Shown here: in pieces, positions 20,761-28,069 of the stretch | Layout of the letters: every line of letters begins with the position of its first letter | Numbering within the stretch: the first letter of the stretch is position 1 | Assembly: GCA_964654855.1 (NCBI GenBank) | Contig: CAZZJS010000011.1 | Location: 1-28,069 of the forward strand | Reading direction: 5' to 3' | Origin: JALZUV01 sp964654855 | GTDB taxonomy: Bacteria > Pseudomonadota > Alphaproteobacteria > Rickettsiales > JALZUV01 | DNA: 28,069 nt | Made by a program: the position numbers and the translations under genes | Notes under the pieces: generated by a model | What the model was told of the DNA's origin: nothing | What the model saw: only the letters and a program-made list of their open reading frames with translations | Database searches by the model: none

Positions 20761-22110
20761 CTAGGAAAGTGAAGGACCTTGATCGTTACCATTGCTCTTG
20801 AAACGATCCAAAATTTGCTTGGTATATTTACCTTGATTTAAGAAACCGTCTAATAGGAGTGCCACGCCTGCAATGCCTGCAACTTTGGCAAAAACGAGTT
20901 TACGATTTTGTCGTTTGGCTGCTTTAGCCTTCAGTTCTGGATCGTTATTATATGCTGCTTCCATTGCATCGCGACCAGAAGTATCTTTGACAATCCCGCC
21001 TATTGCTGAAAGAGTAAACCCTGCAATTCCGGCTTTCATTCCAAAGTTATTGGCTTTTGTTTCTTTTTGCGTCGTGCGCTCAATTGCTTTTTTGCCTAAG
21101 CGCTCTTTAAAATCTTTTCGTAAGGCACTTGTTCGATCAAAATAGGCGTTGTTATAGATAAGCTGTGCCGCTTGGTCGCCGACTTCGACACGTTTTTTGT
21201 TGGCTTTGATAGATTTGGCCACTTCCTTTGAAATTTTCTGAATTTCCGCTTTATCTATACTGATGGGGGTGCTGGAAAGCTTATGGAAGCGATCTTCTAG
21301 GATTGAGGGAAGGTCAAGTTGATCGAGTACGCGATCACTAATTTCATGCTTTTTGTAGAGTTCATTCTCGAGGGCATTACCAATAGCGCTTAGGTGAACC
21401 ACTTCGCCTTGCTCGCGTCGTACTTCCCGCTTCTCATTTTTATGGCCGATATGCTCACGTAAATTATGAACTAATTTTGCGGCAGATTGCCCTTCAACCT
21501 TTTTGAAAGTGTTGGTATGGCGTTTAATAGCACTTTCCACTGTGCCATGAGCGAATTGGAAAATATTACTTTTCCCTATACGCCTGTTTGCAGTGTGTTT
21601 GATTAGTTTAGTTTCTTTTGCAAGATATTCGTATAGAAGTTTTTCGTGATCTAATTTTTCGCCTTCCTTTAGCCCATCTTTTTGCTTTTTAAAACTATTT
21701 TCAAAGTTTTTTTGTATTTTTTGTAAGCGACCAGATGCTTTCTCGAGATTGCTTTTACTCCTTAGTGTCGCATAGTTCACGTCATTTGCTTGGAGTGGTT
21801 TCGTGCCATCGTTCAGTTTTTTAGAAGGAGTATTCTTCTCAACTTCTTTCGTAGCTTTGTCAAGAGTAAGCATGAAATTCTCAAATTGATTTTCGAGCTT
21901 CTGGGTCGCTTGTTCTTTGATCTCCTTTTCAGAAAGAGATGAATCTTTCTGACTTTCCAGTTCAGAAACCATCGTGTTGAAGTGATTGAATAAATCTCTA
22001 TTTAGTTCATTCTTTGGGTAACGAAAATGTTGATCCAGCACACGTGCTTGCAAGCCCGTTATGTTTTCGAGTTCATCGCGAATGTTGTTGGGTACACTAT
22101 ATTTTGTCAT
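20761..22110 (-). CDS. Coiled-coil protein of unknown function with C-terminal hydrophobic segments (449 residues)
   Basis: I do not recognise this gene. Residues 10-350 are highly charged (Lys, Glu, Gln, Asn) and read as long helices, probably coiled coils, especially about 45-95 and 115-175. Two hydrophobic segments lie near the end, about 356-373 and 404-423, each Gly/Ala-rich, so the C-terminus may be anchored in a membrane as a hairpin. There is no signal peptide, which puts the long helical part in the cytoplasm or makes it a secreted substrate. TATAGT lies six bases before the ATG. A 20-bp element at 22132-22151 is shared with the 756-residue gene. Confidence 0.85.
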   Translation of the reverse strand: MTKYSVPNNIRDELENITGLQARVLDQHFRYPKNELNRDLFNHFNTMVSELESQKDSSLSEKEIKEQATQKLENQFENFMLTLDKATKEVEKNTPSKKLNDGTKPLQANDVNYATLRSKSNLEKASGRLQKIQKNFENSFKKQKDGLKEGEKLDHEKLLYEYLAKETKLIKHTANRRIGKSNIFQFAHGTVESAIKRHTNTFKKVEGQSAAKLVHNLREHIGHKNEKREVRREQGEVVHLSAIGNALENELYKKHEISDRVLDQLDLPSILEDRFHKLSSTPISIDKAEIQKISKEVAKSIKANKKRVEVGDQAAQLIYNNAYFDRTSALRKDFKERLGKKAIERTTQKETKANNFGMKAGIAGFTLSAIGGIVKDTSGRDAMEAAYNNDPELKAKAAKRQNRKLVFAKVAGIAGVALLLDGFLNQGKYTKQILDRFKSNGNDQGPSLS

Positions 22111-22116
22111 AGATTC

Positions 22117-22122
22117 ACTATA
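22117..22122 (-). promoter_or_regulatory. -10 element of a probable leaderless promoter (449-residue gene)
   Basis: The minus strand reads TATAGT, six bases (GAATCT), then the ATG at 22110. Confidence 0.52.
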
Positions 22123-22131
22123 CCAATTCTA

Positions 22132-22151
22132 TGTTACGCTTTTGTGACAAG
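22132..22151 (-). repeat. Shared 20-bp upstream element, copy 2
   Basis: Plus-strand TGTTACGCTTTTGTGACAAG matches the copy at 16002-16021 at 17 of 20 positions, in the same orientation relative to the leftward gene. It ends 22 bp before the 449-residue gene start. It lies 19 bp before the glnD start. Confidence 0.55.
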
Positions 22152-22157
22152 CTGCTA

Positions 22158-22163
22158 TATAGT
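22158..22163 (+). promoter_or_regulatory. -10 element of a probable leaderless promoter (glnD)
   Basis: TATAGT is followed by six bases (TTTCGG) and the ATG at 22170, with no Shine-Dalgarno sequence. It supports the downstream start. Confidence 0.5.
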
Positions 22164-22169
22164 TTTCGG

Positions 22170-24794
22170 ATGGATATTAGCGCATTACAGGCAAAATTAC
22201 GGGATTCGGTTTTAGCTGAGTATACGCAAGGAATGGCGGAAATTCGTGAGGAATTTCAGGCAAATCCGAGCAGTCGCAAGGCGGCACGTAACCGTGCTAT
22301 GTTGGTTGATCGTACGATTACGCATATCCGCCGTGCTGGGGAAGAGAAGTTACCAAAATTGCCTAAAATGGCGATTTTAGCGACTGGTGGCTATGGCCGG
22401 AACGAAATGTTTTTCTATTCCGATGTGGATATTATGTTTGTGATAGAAGAGGGGGGGAGTGAAAAACTCGAGCCTCTTATCAATTTAATTCTCTACTTAT
22501 TGTGGGATTTAAAGCTAAAGGTGGGGCACTCGGTTCGTACCGTTAAAGAGGCAATGAGTGAGTCGCTTCAGGATATGAAAACGCGCACGAATTTGCTGGA
22601 GGCACGCCGAATTACGGGGAGCCGGACACTGGCAAAGCATTTTCTAGAAGAGTTTGATGCCCAAGTGATAGAAGGGCATGAGCGTGAATTTATTGACGCA
22701 AAACTATTAGAGCGAGCACAGCGCCATCAGCAATTTGGTGAATCGCGCGCTCTGTTAGAGCCGAATATTAAAGAGGGAAAGGGCGGTTTGCGTGACTTGC
22801 AAACGCTCATGTGGTTGATGCGTGCCTGCTATGGTGCGCGAAAGATGGCGCATATTGCAGCACTAGGAAAGATAAGCGACAAAGAATTACGTGATTTCCG
22901 CCGAGCACGAAAATTTTTGCATTTAGTGCGGTTGCATTTGCACGATATTGCAGGTCGCGCCGATGAACGGCTCAGTTTTGATGCGCAGCGCCAAATTGCT
23001 GAACGGTTTGGCTATCGCGGAACTGAAACCGCTAACCAATCGGTTGAGCGGTTTATGAAGCGCTATTTTCAGGTGACGCGCACGGTGGGGCAGTTGACGC
23101 GCACGCTTTGCTTGCTGCTGGAAGATGAATGGGGGAATGCCCCACGTACAGGCATTAAGGCGATGTGGAAGCGTCAGAAACTGCCGAAAGGGTTGGAGAT
23201 TAAAAGTAACCGCCTCAACTTTAGTTCACCTAAATTATTTGAACAATCTCCCGAATTGATGGTGGGTGTTTTCTGGTATTCGCATCGGTTGGAAATTGAT
23301 ATCCATCCAGCTGCCTGGCAGATGCTAACGCGCAATATTGCTCGGTTAGATAAATCGGTGCGCCATAACCAGCAAGCGAATGATTACTTTTTACAATTAC
23401 TGCTCGATACGAATAACCCGGTCGCGACGCTGAAGCATATGAATGAGTCTGGCGTGTTGGGAAAGTTTATTCCTGACTTCGGCTTACTTGCGGGGCAAAT
23501 GCAGTTTGACCTTTACCACACTTTCACGGTGGATGAGCATATCCTGACGGCGGTTGGCTATTTGCACCAACTAGAGGCAGCCGAAATGGCTGAGATAGTG
23601 CCGCTTGCCACCACTCTTATGCCGCAAATTCAAATGCGCCGTGTGCTTTATTTAGGGCTACTATGTCATGATATTGCCAAAGGGCGCGGTGGTGATCATC
23701 ACTTAAAAGGTGTTGATATTGGCTTCAAGCTCGCCAAACGATTTGGGTTTGAAGAAGCAGAGCAAAAGACACTCGCTTGGTTGATTGAATATCATCAGCA
23801 TATGTCGATGGTGGCGTTCAAGCGCGATCTGGATGATCCACAAACGATTGAGAATTTTGTTCAAGAGGTTGATTCTTTGAATCGTTTGCAGATGCTTTAT
23901 GCGCTTACCATTGCCGATATTCACGCCGTAGCGCCTAATATTTGGAATAGCTGGAAGGGCACATTGCTGGAAACGCTCTATCGTAAAGCGGAGAGGCTTC
24001 TATCAGGTGTGGATGAGGAAGAAGAGGGGTATTCAACCGCCATCTTACAAAAAGAGCTGGGAGCTGAAATGGTGCAAACCAATCCGAAAGATATTGCTGC
24101 TTATATTGAGGGTGCGGATTCTATTTCGCTGGAAGCTTACGATATGGTTTCGCATAGCCGAATTATGTCTTGCTGGTTGGCAGTGCATCAAGGTGAAGAT
24201 TTTGGCTTACGTTTTTGGACGGATCAAGAGAACCAAATTACCCAAGCGACGATTGCTACGGCGGATCGTCATGGCCTTTTTGCGCAGATCGCGGGTGTGT
24301 TTGCGATTTGTGGTGCCAGCATTACCGATGCGCGAATCTTTACTCGTAAGGATGATATCGTGATTGACCGTTTCGCCATTCAAGATGAAAATGGCAAAGC
24401 GTTTTTTGAAGATCGCCGTCAGGATCGTATTCGCCAGCGCCTTAAGCAAGTGCTTAGCGGAGAGTTGGAATTAGAACAGGCTGTGGAGGAATCAGAACAG
24501 CGCTATCCGGATAGTTCCTATGTCTTTTCGCAAGAGCCGCAAATATTATTTGATAATGAAGTAAGTGAAAATCACACGTTGATAGAGCTGCAATGTGTGG
24601 ATAAGCGTGGCCTTCTATACCGTGTCACAAACGCACTGGCAGCGCTTGGATTATCTATTTCAACCGCGCATATCGCGACTTACGGTGAAAAAGTAGTCGA
24701 TGTGTTTTATGTTAAGGATGGAGAGGGCAATAAGCTCACCGATGCGGCTAGCCGCAAGAAAGTACGAACGAAATTGTTAAAACAATTGCAGTAA
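22170..24794 (+). CDS. glnD: [Protein-PII] uridylyltransferase / uridylyl-removing enzyme GlnD
   Basis: GlnD senses glutamine and adds or removes UMP on PII proteins, setting nitrogen assimilation. Domains in order: nucleotidyltransferase with Gly-Gly-Tyr-Gly-Arg-Asn-Glu-Met-Phe at about 73-81 and the metal pair Asp-Val-Asp at 85-87; the GlnD linker (Glu-Gly-Lys-Gly-Gly-Leu-Arg-Asp-Leu-Gln); an HD hydrolase domain with Cys-His-Asp-Ile-Ala-Lys-Gly-Arg-Gly-Gly-Asp-His-His near 498; and two ACT domains at about 700 and 810. The frame is open from an ATG at 22131. I chose 22170 (Met-Asp-Ile-Ser-Ala) because of the -10 spacing and because the extra 13 residues lie in the divergent promoter region. 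The 874-residue length is normal. No PII gene is visible. Confidence 0.96.
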   Translation: MDISALQAKLRDSVLAEYTQGMAEIREEFQANPSSRKAARNRAMLVDRTITHIRRAGEEKLPKLPKMAILATGGYGRNEMFFYSDVDIMFVIEEGGSEKLEPLINLILYLLWDLKLKVGHSVRTVKEAMSESLQDMKTRTNLLEARRITGSRTLAKHFLEEFDAQVIEGHEREFIDAKLLERAQRHQQFGESRALLEPNIKEGKGGLRDLQTLMWLMRACYGARKMAHIAALGKISDKELRDFRRARKFLHLVRLHLHDIAGRADERLSFDAQRQIAERFGYRGTETANQSVERFMKRYFQVTRTVGQLTRTLCLLLEDEWGNAPRTGIKAMWKRQKLPKGLEIKSNRLNFSSPKLFEQSPELMVGVFWYSHRLEIDIHPAAWQMLTRNIARLDKSVRHNQQANDYFLQLLLDTNNPVATLKHMNESGVLGKFIPDFGLLAGQMQFDLYHTFTVDEHILTAVGYLHQLEAAEMAEIVPLATTLMPQIQMRRVLYLGLLCHDIAKGRGGDHHLKGVDIGFKLAKRFGFEEAEQKTLAWLIEYHQHMSMVAFKRDLDDPQTIENFVQEVDSLNRLQMLYALTIADIHAVAPNIWNSWKGTLLETLYRKAERLLSGVDEEEEGYSTAILQKELGAEMVQTNPKDIAAYIEGADSISLEAYDMVSHSRIMSCWLAVHQGEDFGLRFWTDQENQITQATIATADRHGLFAQIAGVFAICGASITDARIFTRKDDIVIDRFAIQDENGKAFFEDRRQDRIRQRLKQVLSGELELEQAVEESEQRYPDSSYVFSQEPQILFDNEVSENHTLIELQCVDKRGLLYRVTNALAALGLSISTAHIATYGEKVVDVFYVKDGEGNKLTDAASRKKVRTKLLKQLQ

Positions 24795-24800
24795 GAAATT

Positions 24801-25091
24801 ATGATTCGATTTTTACTTACAAAATTCTGGCCGGCGCTGATTCCTATCGCGCTTTATTTGATGTGGTTTGCTTATAAACGCTACCAACTTCGCCATAGTG
24901 ATGAGGTGGTGCGTCTGGCCGACGGGCCTTGGATGATCACTCTCTTAAGTGCGATGTTCCTAGCGGCTGCTGGGTTTATTTGGCTTGGTTTGGCAGGTGA
25001 TAAAACAGGGCCTGCTACTTATGTGCCAGCACAGGTAATTGATGGTAAAGTCGTGCAAGGTGAAGTGAAGAGTAAGAGAGATGAACGCTAA
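24801..25091 (+). CDS. DUF6111 family small membrane protein
   Basis: The 96-residue protein has an N-terminal hydrophobic helix (about 5-24) and a second at about 48-65. A polar tail follows with Tyr-Val-Pro-Ala-Gln-Val-Ile-Asp-Gly-Lys-Val-Val. From memory this fits the DUF6111 family, whose genes commonly precede the CCA-adding enzyme in alphaproteobacteria. The function is unknown. It starts six bases after the glnD stop and overlaps the cca start by 11 nt, so it is probably translated as part of a glnD-DUF6111-cca operon. Confidence 0.78.
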   Translation: MIRFLLTKFWPALIPIALYLMWFAYKRYQLRHSDEVVRLADGPWMITLLSAMFLAAAGFIWLGLAGDKTGPATYVPAQVIDGKVVQGEVKSKRDER

Positions 25092-26337
25092 TCTAACGAA
25101 AGATAGCTGGCTTACTTGGCCGCAGACTCGAAAGCTCGTTGAAACATTCGAAGCGGCTGAGCAGGAGATTCGTTTCGTTGGAGGGGCGGTGCGTGATCTG
25201 CTCGCTGGTATGCCAGTGAAAGATGTGGATGTGGCAACGACAGCATCGCCGCAGCAAGTGTTGGGCATTTTGGAAAAAGCGGGAATCAAAGCCATTCCCA
25301 CTGGCCTTTCACACGGTACGGTCACGGCTGTGATTGATCATATGCCGTTTGAGATTACGACACTCCGCTGCGATATCAAAACCTATGGGCGTCATGCAGA
25401 GGTGCTGTTTACGCGTGATTGGGAACAAGATGCAGCGCGCCGTGATTTCACCATCAATGCGCTCTATTGCGATGTTGAAGGGCGTGTCTATGACTACCAT
25501 CATGGGTTGGAAGATTTGCGCTCACGCCGTGTGCGTTTTATCGGCGATCCTGAAACGCGTATTCGGGAAGATGCTTTACGAATTTTGCGTTTCTTCCGTT
25601 TTACTGCGCGCTATAGCGAAGGTGAAATTGATGGGGAAGGGTTGGCCGCCTGTCATCAATGCCGTGAAATGCTAGATGATCTCTCTGGCGAGCGCATCGC
25701 GCAGGAGATGTTGAAATTTCTGGATTCTGAGGCAGCGCCGGCCTTGATTCAGCTGATGGATGAACAACGGCTAACGCATCCGCTCTTTGGTTATGCGGTG
25801 GATGCTCGCGTGTTGGAATGTTGGTCGCGTATTCGCCTCATGGCGGATATTGAAGAAGAGGCTCTACCTGTCTCCATGGTACTGCTTGCTTTGCTATGTC
25901 GTGCACAAGAAGGGGCGATGTCTGATTATGTGATCCAGCGTTGGAAGCTTTCTAATGCGCAGTCAGATCTATTGAAGTTCCTAAGCGGTGCTAAGCAAAT
26001 TACTTCGGATATGAATGAGGCAGAACAAAAACGCCTCTTAAGACGCATTGGTGCGGAGCGTTTTCGTGCATTGGCTCTGGTGAGTTGGGCAGAGAATCTT
26101 TCCATTAGCCCGAATGAAGCACAAATGCTTTCGGCAGCTTATCGTCCGATCCTCTGGCTTTCCGGGCATTGGGATATTCCAATCTTCCCAATTGGCGGAG
26201 CGGACCTAGCCGCTTTGGGTGTGGAGTCTGGCCCGCAAATGGGCGCTTGGCTCAAACAGTTAGAAGAATGGTGGGAAGCTGAAGGCTATCACCCCACCCG
26301 CGAAGAGATTCTACATCGGTTTGAGAGCCAGCGTTAG
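25081..26337 (+). CDS. cca: CCA tRNA nucleotidyltransferase
   Basis: The enzyme adds or repairs the 3' CCA of tRNAs. It is a class II polymerase-beta type nucleotidyltransferase: Gly-Gly-Ala-Val-Arg-Asp at 34-39, catalytic D48 and D50 in Lys-Asp-Val-Asp-Val-Ala, Arg-Arg-Asp-Phe-Thr-Ile-Asn-Ala-Leu at 120-128, and Arg-Ile-Arg-Glu-Asp-Ala-Leu-Arg-Ile-Leu-Arg in the neck region. The 418 residues are typical of alphaproteobacterial members without an HD domain. The tRNA-Trp in this window encodes its own CCA, so for that tRNA the role would be repair. The start lies inside the last codons of the DUF6111 gene. Confidence 0.95.
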   Translation: MNANLTKDSWLTWPQTRKLVETFEAAEQEIRFVGGAVRDLLAGMPVKDVDVATTASPQQVLGILEKAGIKAIPTGLSHGTVTAVIDHMPFEITTLRCDIKTYGRHAEVLFTRDWEQDAARRDFTINALYCDVEGRVYDYHHGLEDLRSRRVRFIGDPETRIREDALRILRFFRFTARYSEGEIDGEGLAACHQCREMLDDLSGERIAQEMLKFLDSEAAPALIQLMDEQRLTHPLFGYAVDARVLECWSRIRLMADIEEEALPVSMVLLALLCRAQEGAMSDYVIQRWKLSNAQSDLLKFLSGAKQITSDMNEAEQKRLLRRIGAERFRALALVSWAENLSISPNEAQMLSAAYRPILWLSGHWDIPIFPIGGADLAALGVESGPQMGAWLKQLEEWWEAEGYHPTREEILHRFESQR

Positions 26338-26443
26338 GCTGTTGGAAAAGGTAATGGCGGCGGGGTGACTTCCACTAATTTATAATAAGTTTATGTATTT
26401 AAAATGTTTCAATCTAAATGAATTATTTTTACCCTCTAATCTA

Positions 26444-26452
26444 CCCCCCCCC
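26444..26452 (+). repeat. C9 homopolymer upstream of the prepilin gene
   Basis: There are nine C residues in a row in an A+T-rich 210-bp intergenic stretch (26338-26547), about 95 bp before the prepilin start. Tracts of this kind are prone to slipped-strand changes. The rest of the stretch shows no gene and no convincing terminator. Confidence 0.6.
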
Positions 26453-26547
26453 GTTAGGGCATCATAATCGATCTTATATAGCCCTATCTCTGTATTTATA
26501 TTGCATTATAGCTTCTACAAACATTTTATTAACCATATGCATTTAGA

Positions 26548-27237
26548 ATGAATAGAACTGTCAGAAATCAGCAAGGCTTCACTCTCCTAGAGCTTTCGAT
26601 AGTGCTAGTTATTATTGGTTTAATTATTGGCGGCATCACGGCAGGTCAGGAACTGATTCGCTCAGCCGAGTTAAACTCAGTAGCGAGTGATATTGCTAAA
26701 TTTAAAGTTGCGAATAATACCTTTAAATTAAAATATAATGCCATGGCGGGCGATATGGACAATGCCCAAAGCTATTGGCCAAGTTGTGTTGATGTTACAT
26801 TAAATGCCTGTAATGGCGATAGTAATGGAGTTTTAAATAGTTTTTCTGAACAGCAAAGGTTTTGGCAACATCTTTCATTAGCGGGTGTTATCAATGGTAG
26901 CTATACGGGGGGGCAATCATCTGGAGAACGGTACCCATCTTTGCTGAATAATTCACTTATAGCATTTTATGTAACTGATTATAATAATAAAAATGATGAA
27001 GTTGAAACTGTTGATGGCCACATGCTTCGTCAAAATTTTGATAACACTGAAATCTTTGAAGCGGAAATGGCTCAGCTAGATATAAAATATGATGATGGAT
27101 TGCCTGAATCTGGTGAGTATAGAATGTTTATTCTCGATGGTTCTAGCTCAAACTGCTTAACCAGCACTGTTCCTACTGAATATGATTTTGCCGCTACGGG
27201 TGATTATGAAGATTGTAATCCAGCTTTCTTATTTTAG
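26548..27237 (+). CDS. Type IV prepilin / pseudopilin-like protein
   Basis: The 229-residue protein has a short leader ending Gln-Gln-Gly, cleavage expected before Phe11 (Gly-Phe-Thr-Leu-Leu-Glu-Leu-Ser), Glu at mature position 5 and the usual hydrophobic helix to about residue 33. The globular part starts with Phe-Lys-Val-Ala-Asn-Asn-Thr-Phe-Lys-Leu-Lys-Tyr-Asn-Ala-Met-Ala-Gly-Asp-Met. It has two cysteine pairs, C80/C88 and C203/C223, which could form disulfides in the periplasm. A prepilin peptidase and assembly ATPase are expected elsewhere. Codon use is more A+T-rich than in neighbours. A G7 run at 26907-26913 lies where the two copies diverge. No Shine-Dalgarno sequence is clear. Confidence 0.85.
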   Translation: MNRTVRNQQGFTLLELSIVLVIIGLIIGGITAGQELIRSAELNSVASDIAKFKVANNTFKLKYNAMAGDMDNAQSYWPSCVDVTLNACNGDSNGVLNSFSEQQRFWQHLSLAGVINGSYTGGQSSGERYPSLLNNSLIAFYVTDYNNKNDEVETVDGHMLRQNFDNTEIFEAEMAQLDIKYDDGLPESGEYRMFILDGSSSNCLTSTVPTEYDFAATGDYEDCNPAFLF

Positions 27238-27937
27238 AGGTTATTGAAATGGAGAAAAAGATGAAACAAGGCTTCACTCTCCTAGAGCTTTCGATAGTGC
27301 TAGTTATTATTGGCTTAATTATTGGCGGCATCACGGCAGGTCAGGAACTGATACGTGCGGCTGAGTTAAATTCGGTGGCGAGTGATATTACTAAATTTAA
27401 AGTTGCGAATAATACCTTTAAACTAAAATATAATGCCATGGCGGGCGATATGGATAATGCCCAAAGCTATTGGCCAAGCTGTGTTGATGCTCCTTCTAAC
27501 ACCTGTAATGGTGATAATAGTGGTATATTAGAAAGCTCGAGTGAAAGAATTAGGTTTTGGCAACATCTCTCATTAGCAGGAGTCCTCAATGGTAATTATA
27601 CGGGAGAGCTATCAGGGATTTCTGCGGTGGCAAACCAATCTTGCTAAATAATGGCTTAAATGCTGACTATATAGGCGGTTTTTATGATAAAAATGATGTG
27701 TTTCAAACTATTGAGCGCCATGTGTTTTTACAGCCATTTGATATCACTGAACTTTTTGAATCAGAGATGAGCCAATTAGACATAAAGTACGATGACGGAA
27801 AGCCTCATTCAGGTCAGTATATGATATTTACTGGAGATGGGCCAGATTCGAACTGCTTAATGAGTGGGAATCCTGTCGAATATGATTTCGCGGCCACAGG
27901 TAATTATTATGAGTGCAACCCATTTATCCTATTTTAA
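26572..27937 (+). repeat. Tandem duplication of the prepilin gene
   Basis: Copy 1 (26572-27237) and copy 2 (27267-27937) line up with an offset of 695 bp at the start and 700 bp at the end. The first 47 bases are identical, and by eye about 13 differences fall in the first 220. Similarity drops sharply in the middle and recovers near the 3' end (shared Glu-Tyr-Asp-Phe-Ala-Ala-Thr-Gly). Confidence 0.9.
27261..27937 (+). pseudogene. Frameshifted second prepilin copy
   Basis: The gene starts at an ATG at 27261 with GGAG six bases upstream (an in-frame ATG at 27249 has no such site). It encodes Met-Lys-Gln-Gly-Phe-Thr-Leu-Leu-Glu-Leu-Ser and matches copy 1 until about residue 115. Between the shared Asn-Tyr-Thr-Gly and Leu-Leu-Asn-Asn segments it has five more bases than copy 1, which shifts the frame and leads to a TAA at 27645-27647. 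The rest of the homology continues in the other frame to 27937. As written it makes a truncated pilin of about 128 residues lacking the C-terminal half. Confidence 0.8.
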
Positions 27938-28069
27938 AGCATACGCATCACTGGGTGAGATAAGGCTAACGCGCAAAGTTATTGGCCTGTTTGTGCAGGA
28001 TAGTGGTGGGTACGCCAATCACTTACGATTTTACAAACTCTCAAGATATGTCATCCTGCCACCCTAGTT
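27938..28069. other. Window end, nothing recognised
   Basis: These 132 bases after the second prepilin copy hold no frame that looks like a gene. The open frame crossing from 27864 is out of phase with the prepilin remnant and has no recognisable product. A promoter or start for a further gene may lie beyond the window. Confidence 0.4.

Noticed and set aside
22131..22169. glnD start at 22131
   Set aside because: It lies on the shared promoter element and adds 13 residues unlike GlnD. A -10 hexamer fits the ATG at 22170.
24596..24604. Exact DnaA box in glnD
   Set aside because: It is a lone match inside conserved coding sequence encoding part of an ACT domain, so chance is the simplest explanation.
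27864..28067. 67-codon open frame at the window end
   Set aside because: It begins inside the prepilin remnant in another frame and shows no start signal or recognisable product.
1..28069. CRISPR arrays, insertion sequences, phage or toxin-antitoxin genes
   Set aside because: No regularly spaced repeats, transposase motifs, terminal inverted repeats or phage-type genes were seen.

Overview
The window looks like chromosomal DNA of an alphaproteobacterium. The evidence is the tuf / tRNA-Trp / secE / nusG order, a short class I NrdA without an ATP-cone, a DUF6111-type gene overlapping the CCA-adding enzyme gene, a GlnD with two ACT domains, a fused folK-folP gene, and a perfect CtrA-type site (TTAA-N7-TTAAC). 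Base composition leans slightly to A+T by eye. The order cannot be fixed from this sequence; the fused folKP gene and the reduced, broken ribosomal operons would suit a lineage near the Rickettsiales, Holosporales or Micavibrio-like groups, but that is inference. There are no insertion sequences, phage genes, CRISPR arrays or rRNA genes.

Layout. 1-1140: end of tuf, tRNA-Trp, secE, nusG and a terminator. 1141-4740: a ribonucleotide reductase operon (nrdA, nrdB) behind two NrdR boxes and a DnaA box, then a DUF805 membrane protein. 4781-4969: a small lipoprotein gene on the minus strand. 4991-5206: a gene-free, A+T-rich stretch with two DnaA-type boxes and a CtrA-type box. 5207-9699: a divergent folate cluster, pabC-pabB leftward and folKP-folC rightward, covering chorismate to p-aminobenzoate and pterin to dihydrofolate. 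9723-10751: an acidic unknown protein and a VUT/YhhQ-type transporter. 10736-13647: purL and elbB, leftward. 13698-15968: a 756-residue protein I do not recognise. 16060-19529: an MscS channel, then rpsB and tsf with a terminator. 19585-22110: a ProC-like reductase and a second unrecognised protein of 449 residues, leftward. 22170-26337: glnD, DUF6111 and the CCA-adding enzyme. 26548-27937: a type IV prepilin gene and a tandem, frameshifted copy.

The genes are mostly housekeeping: DNA precursors, folate, purine, translation, nitrogen signalling and tRNA maturation. Three features stand out. First, six genes have a TATNNT hexamer ending 6-7 nt before the start codon and little or no Shine-Dalgarno sequence, which points to leaderless mRNAs. 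Second, the two unrecognised proteins (756 and 449 residues) are leftward, divergent from a housekeeping gene, and share a 20-bp upstream element (17 of 20 identical) besides the leaderless promoter shape; they are the best candidates here for an undescribed system. Third, the 4991-5206 gap combines DnaA and CtrA motifs.
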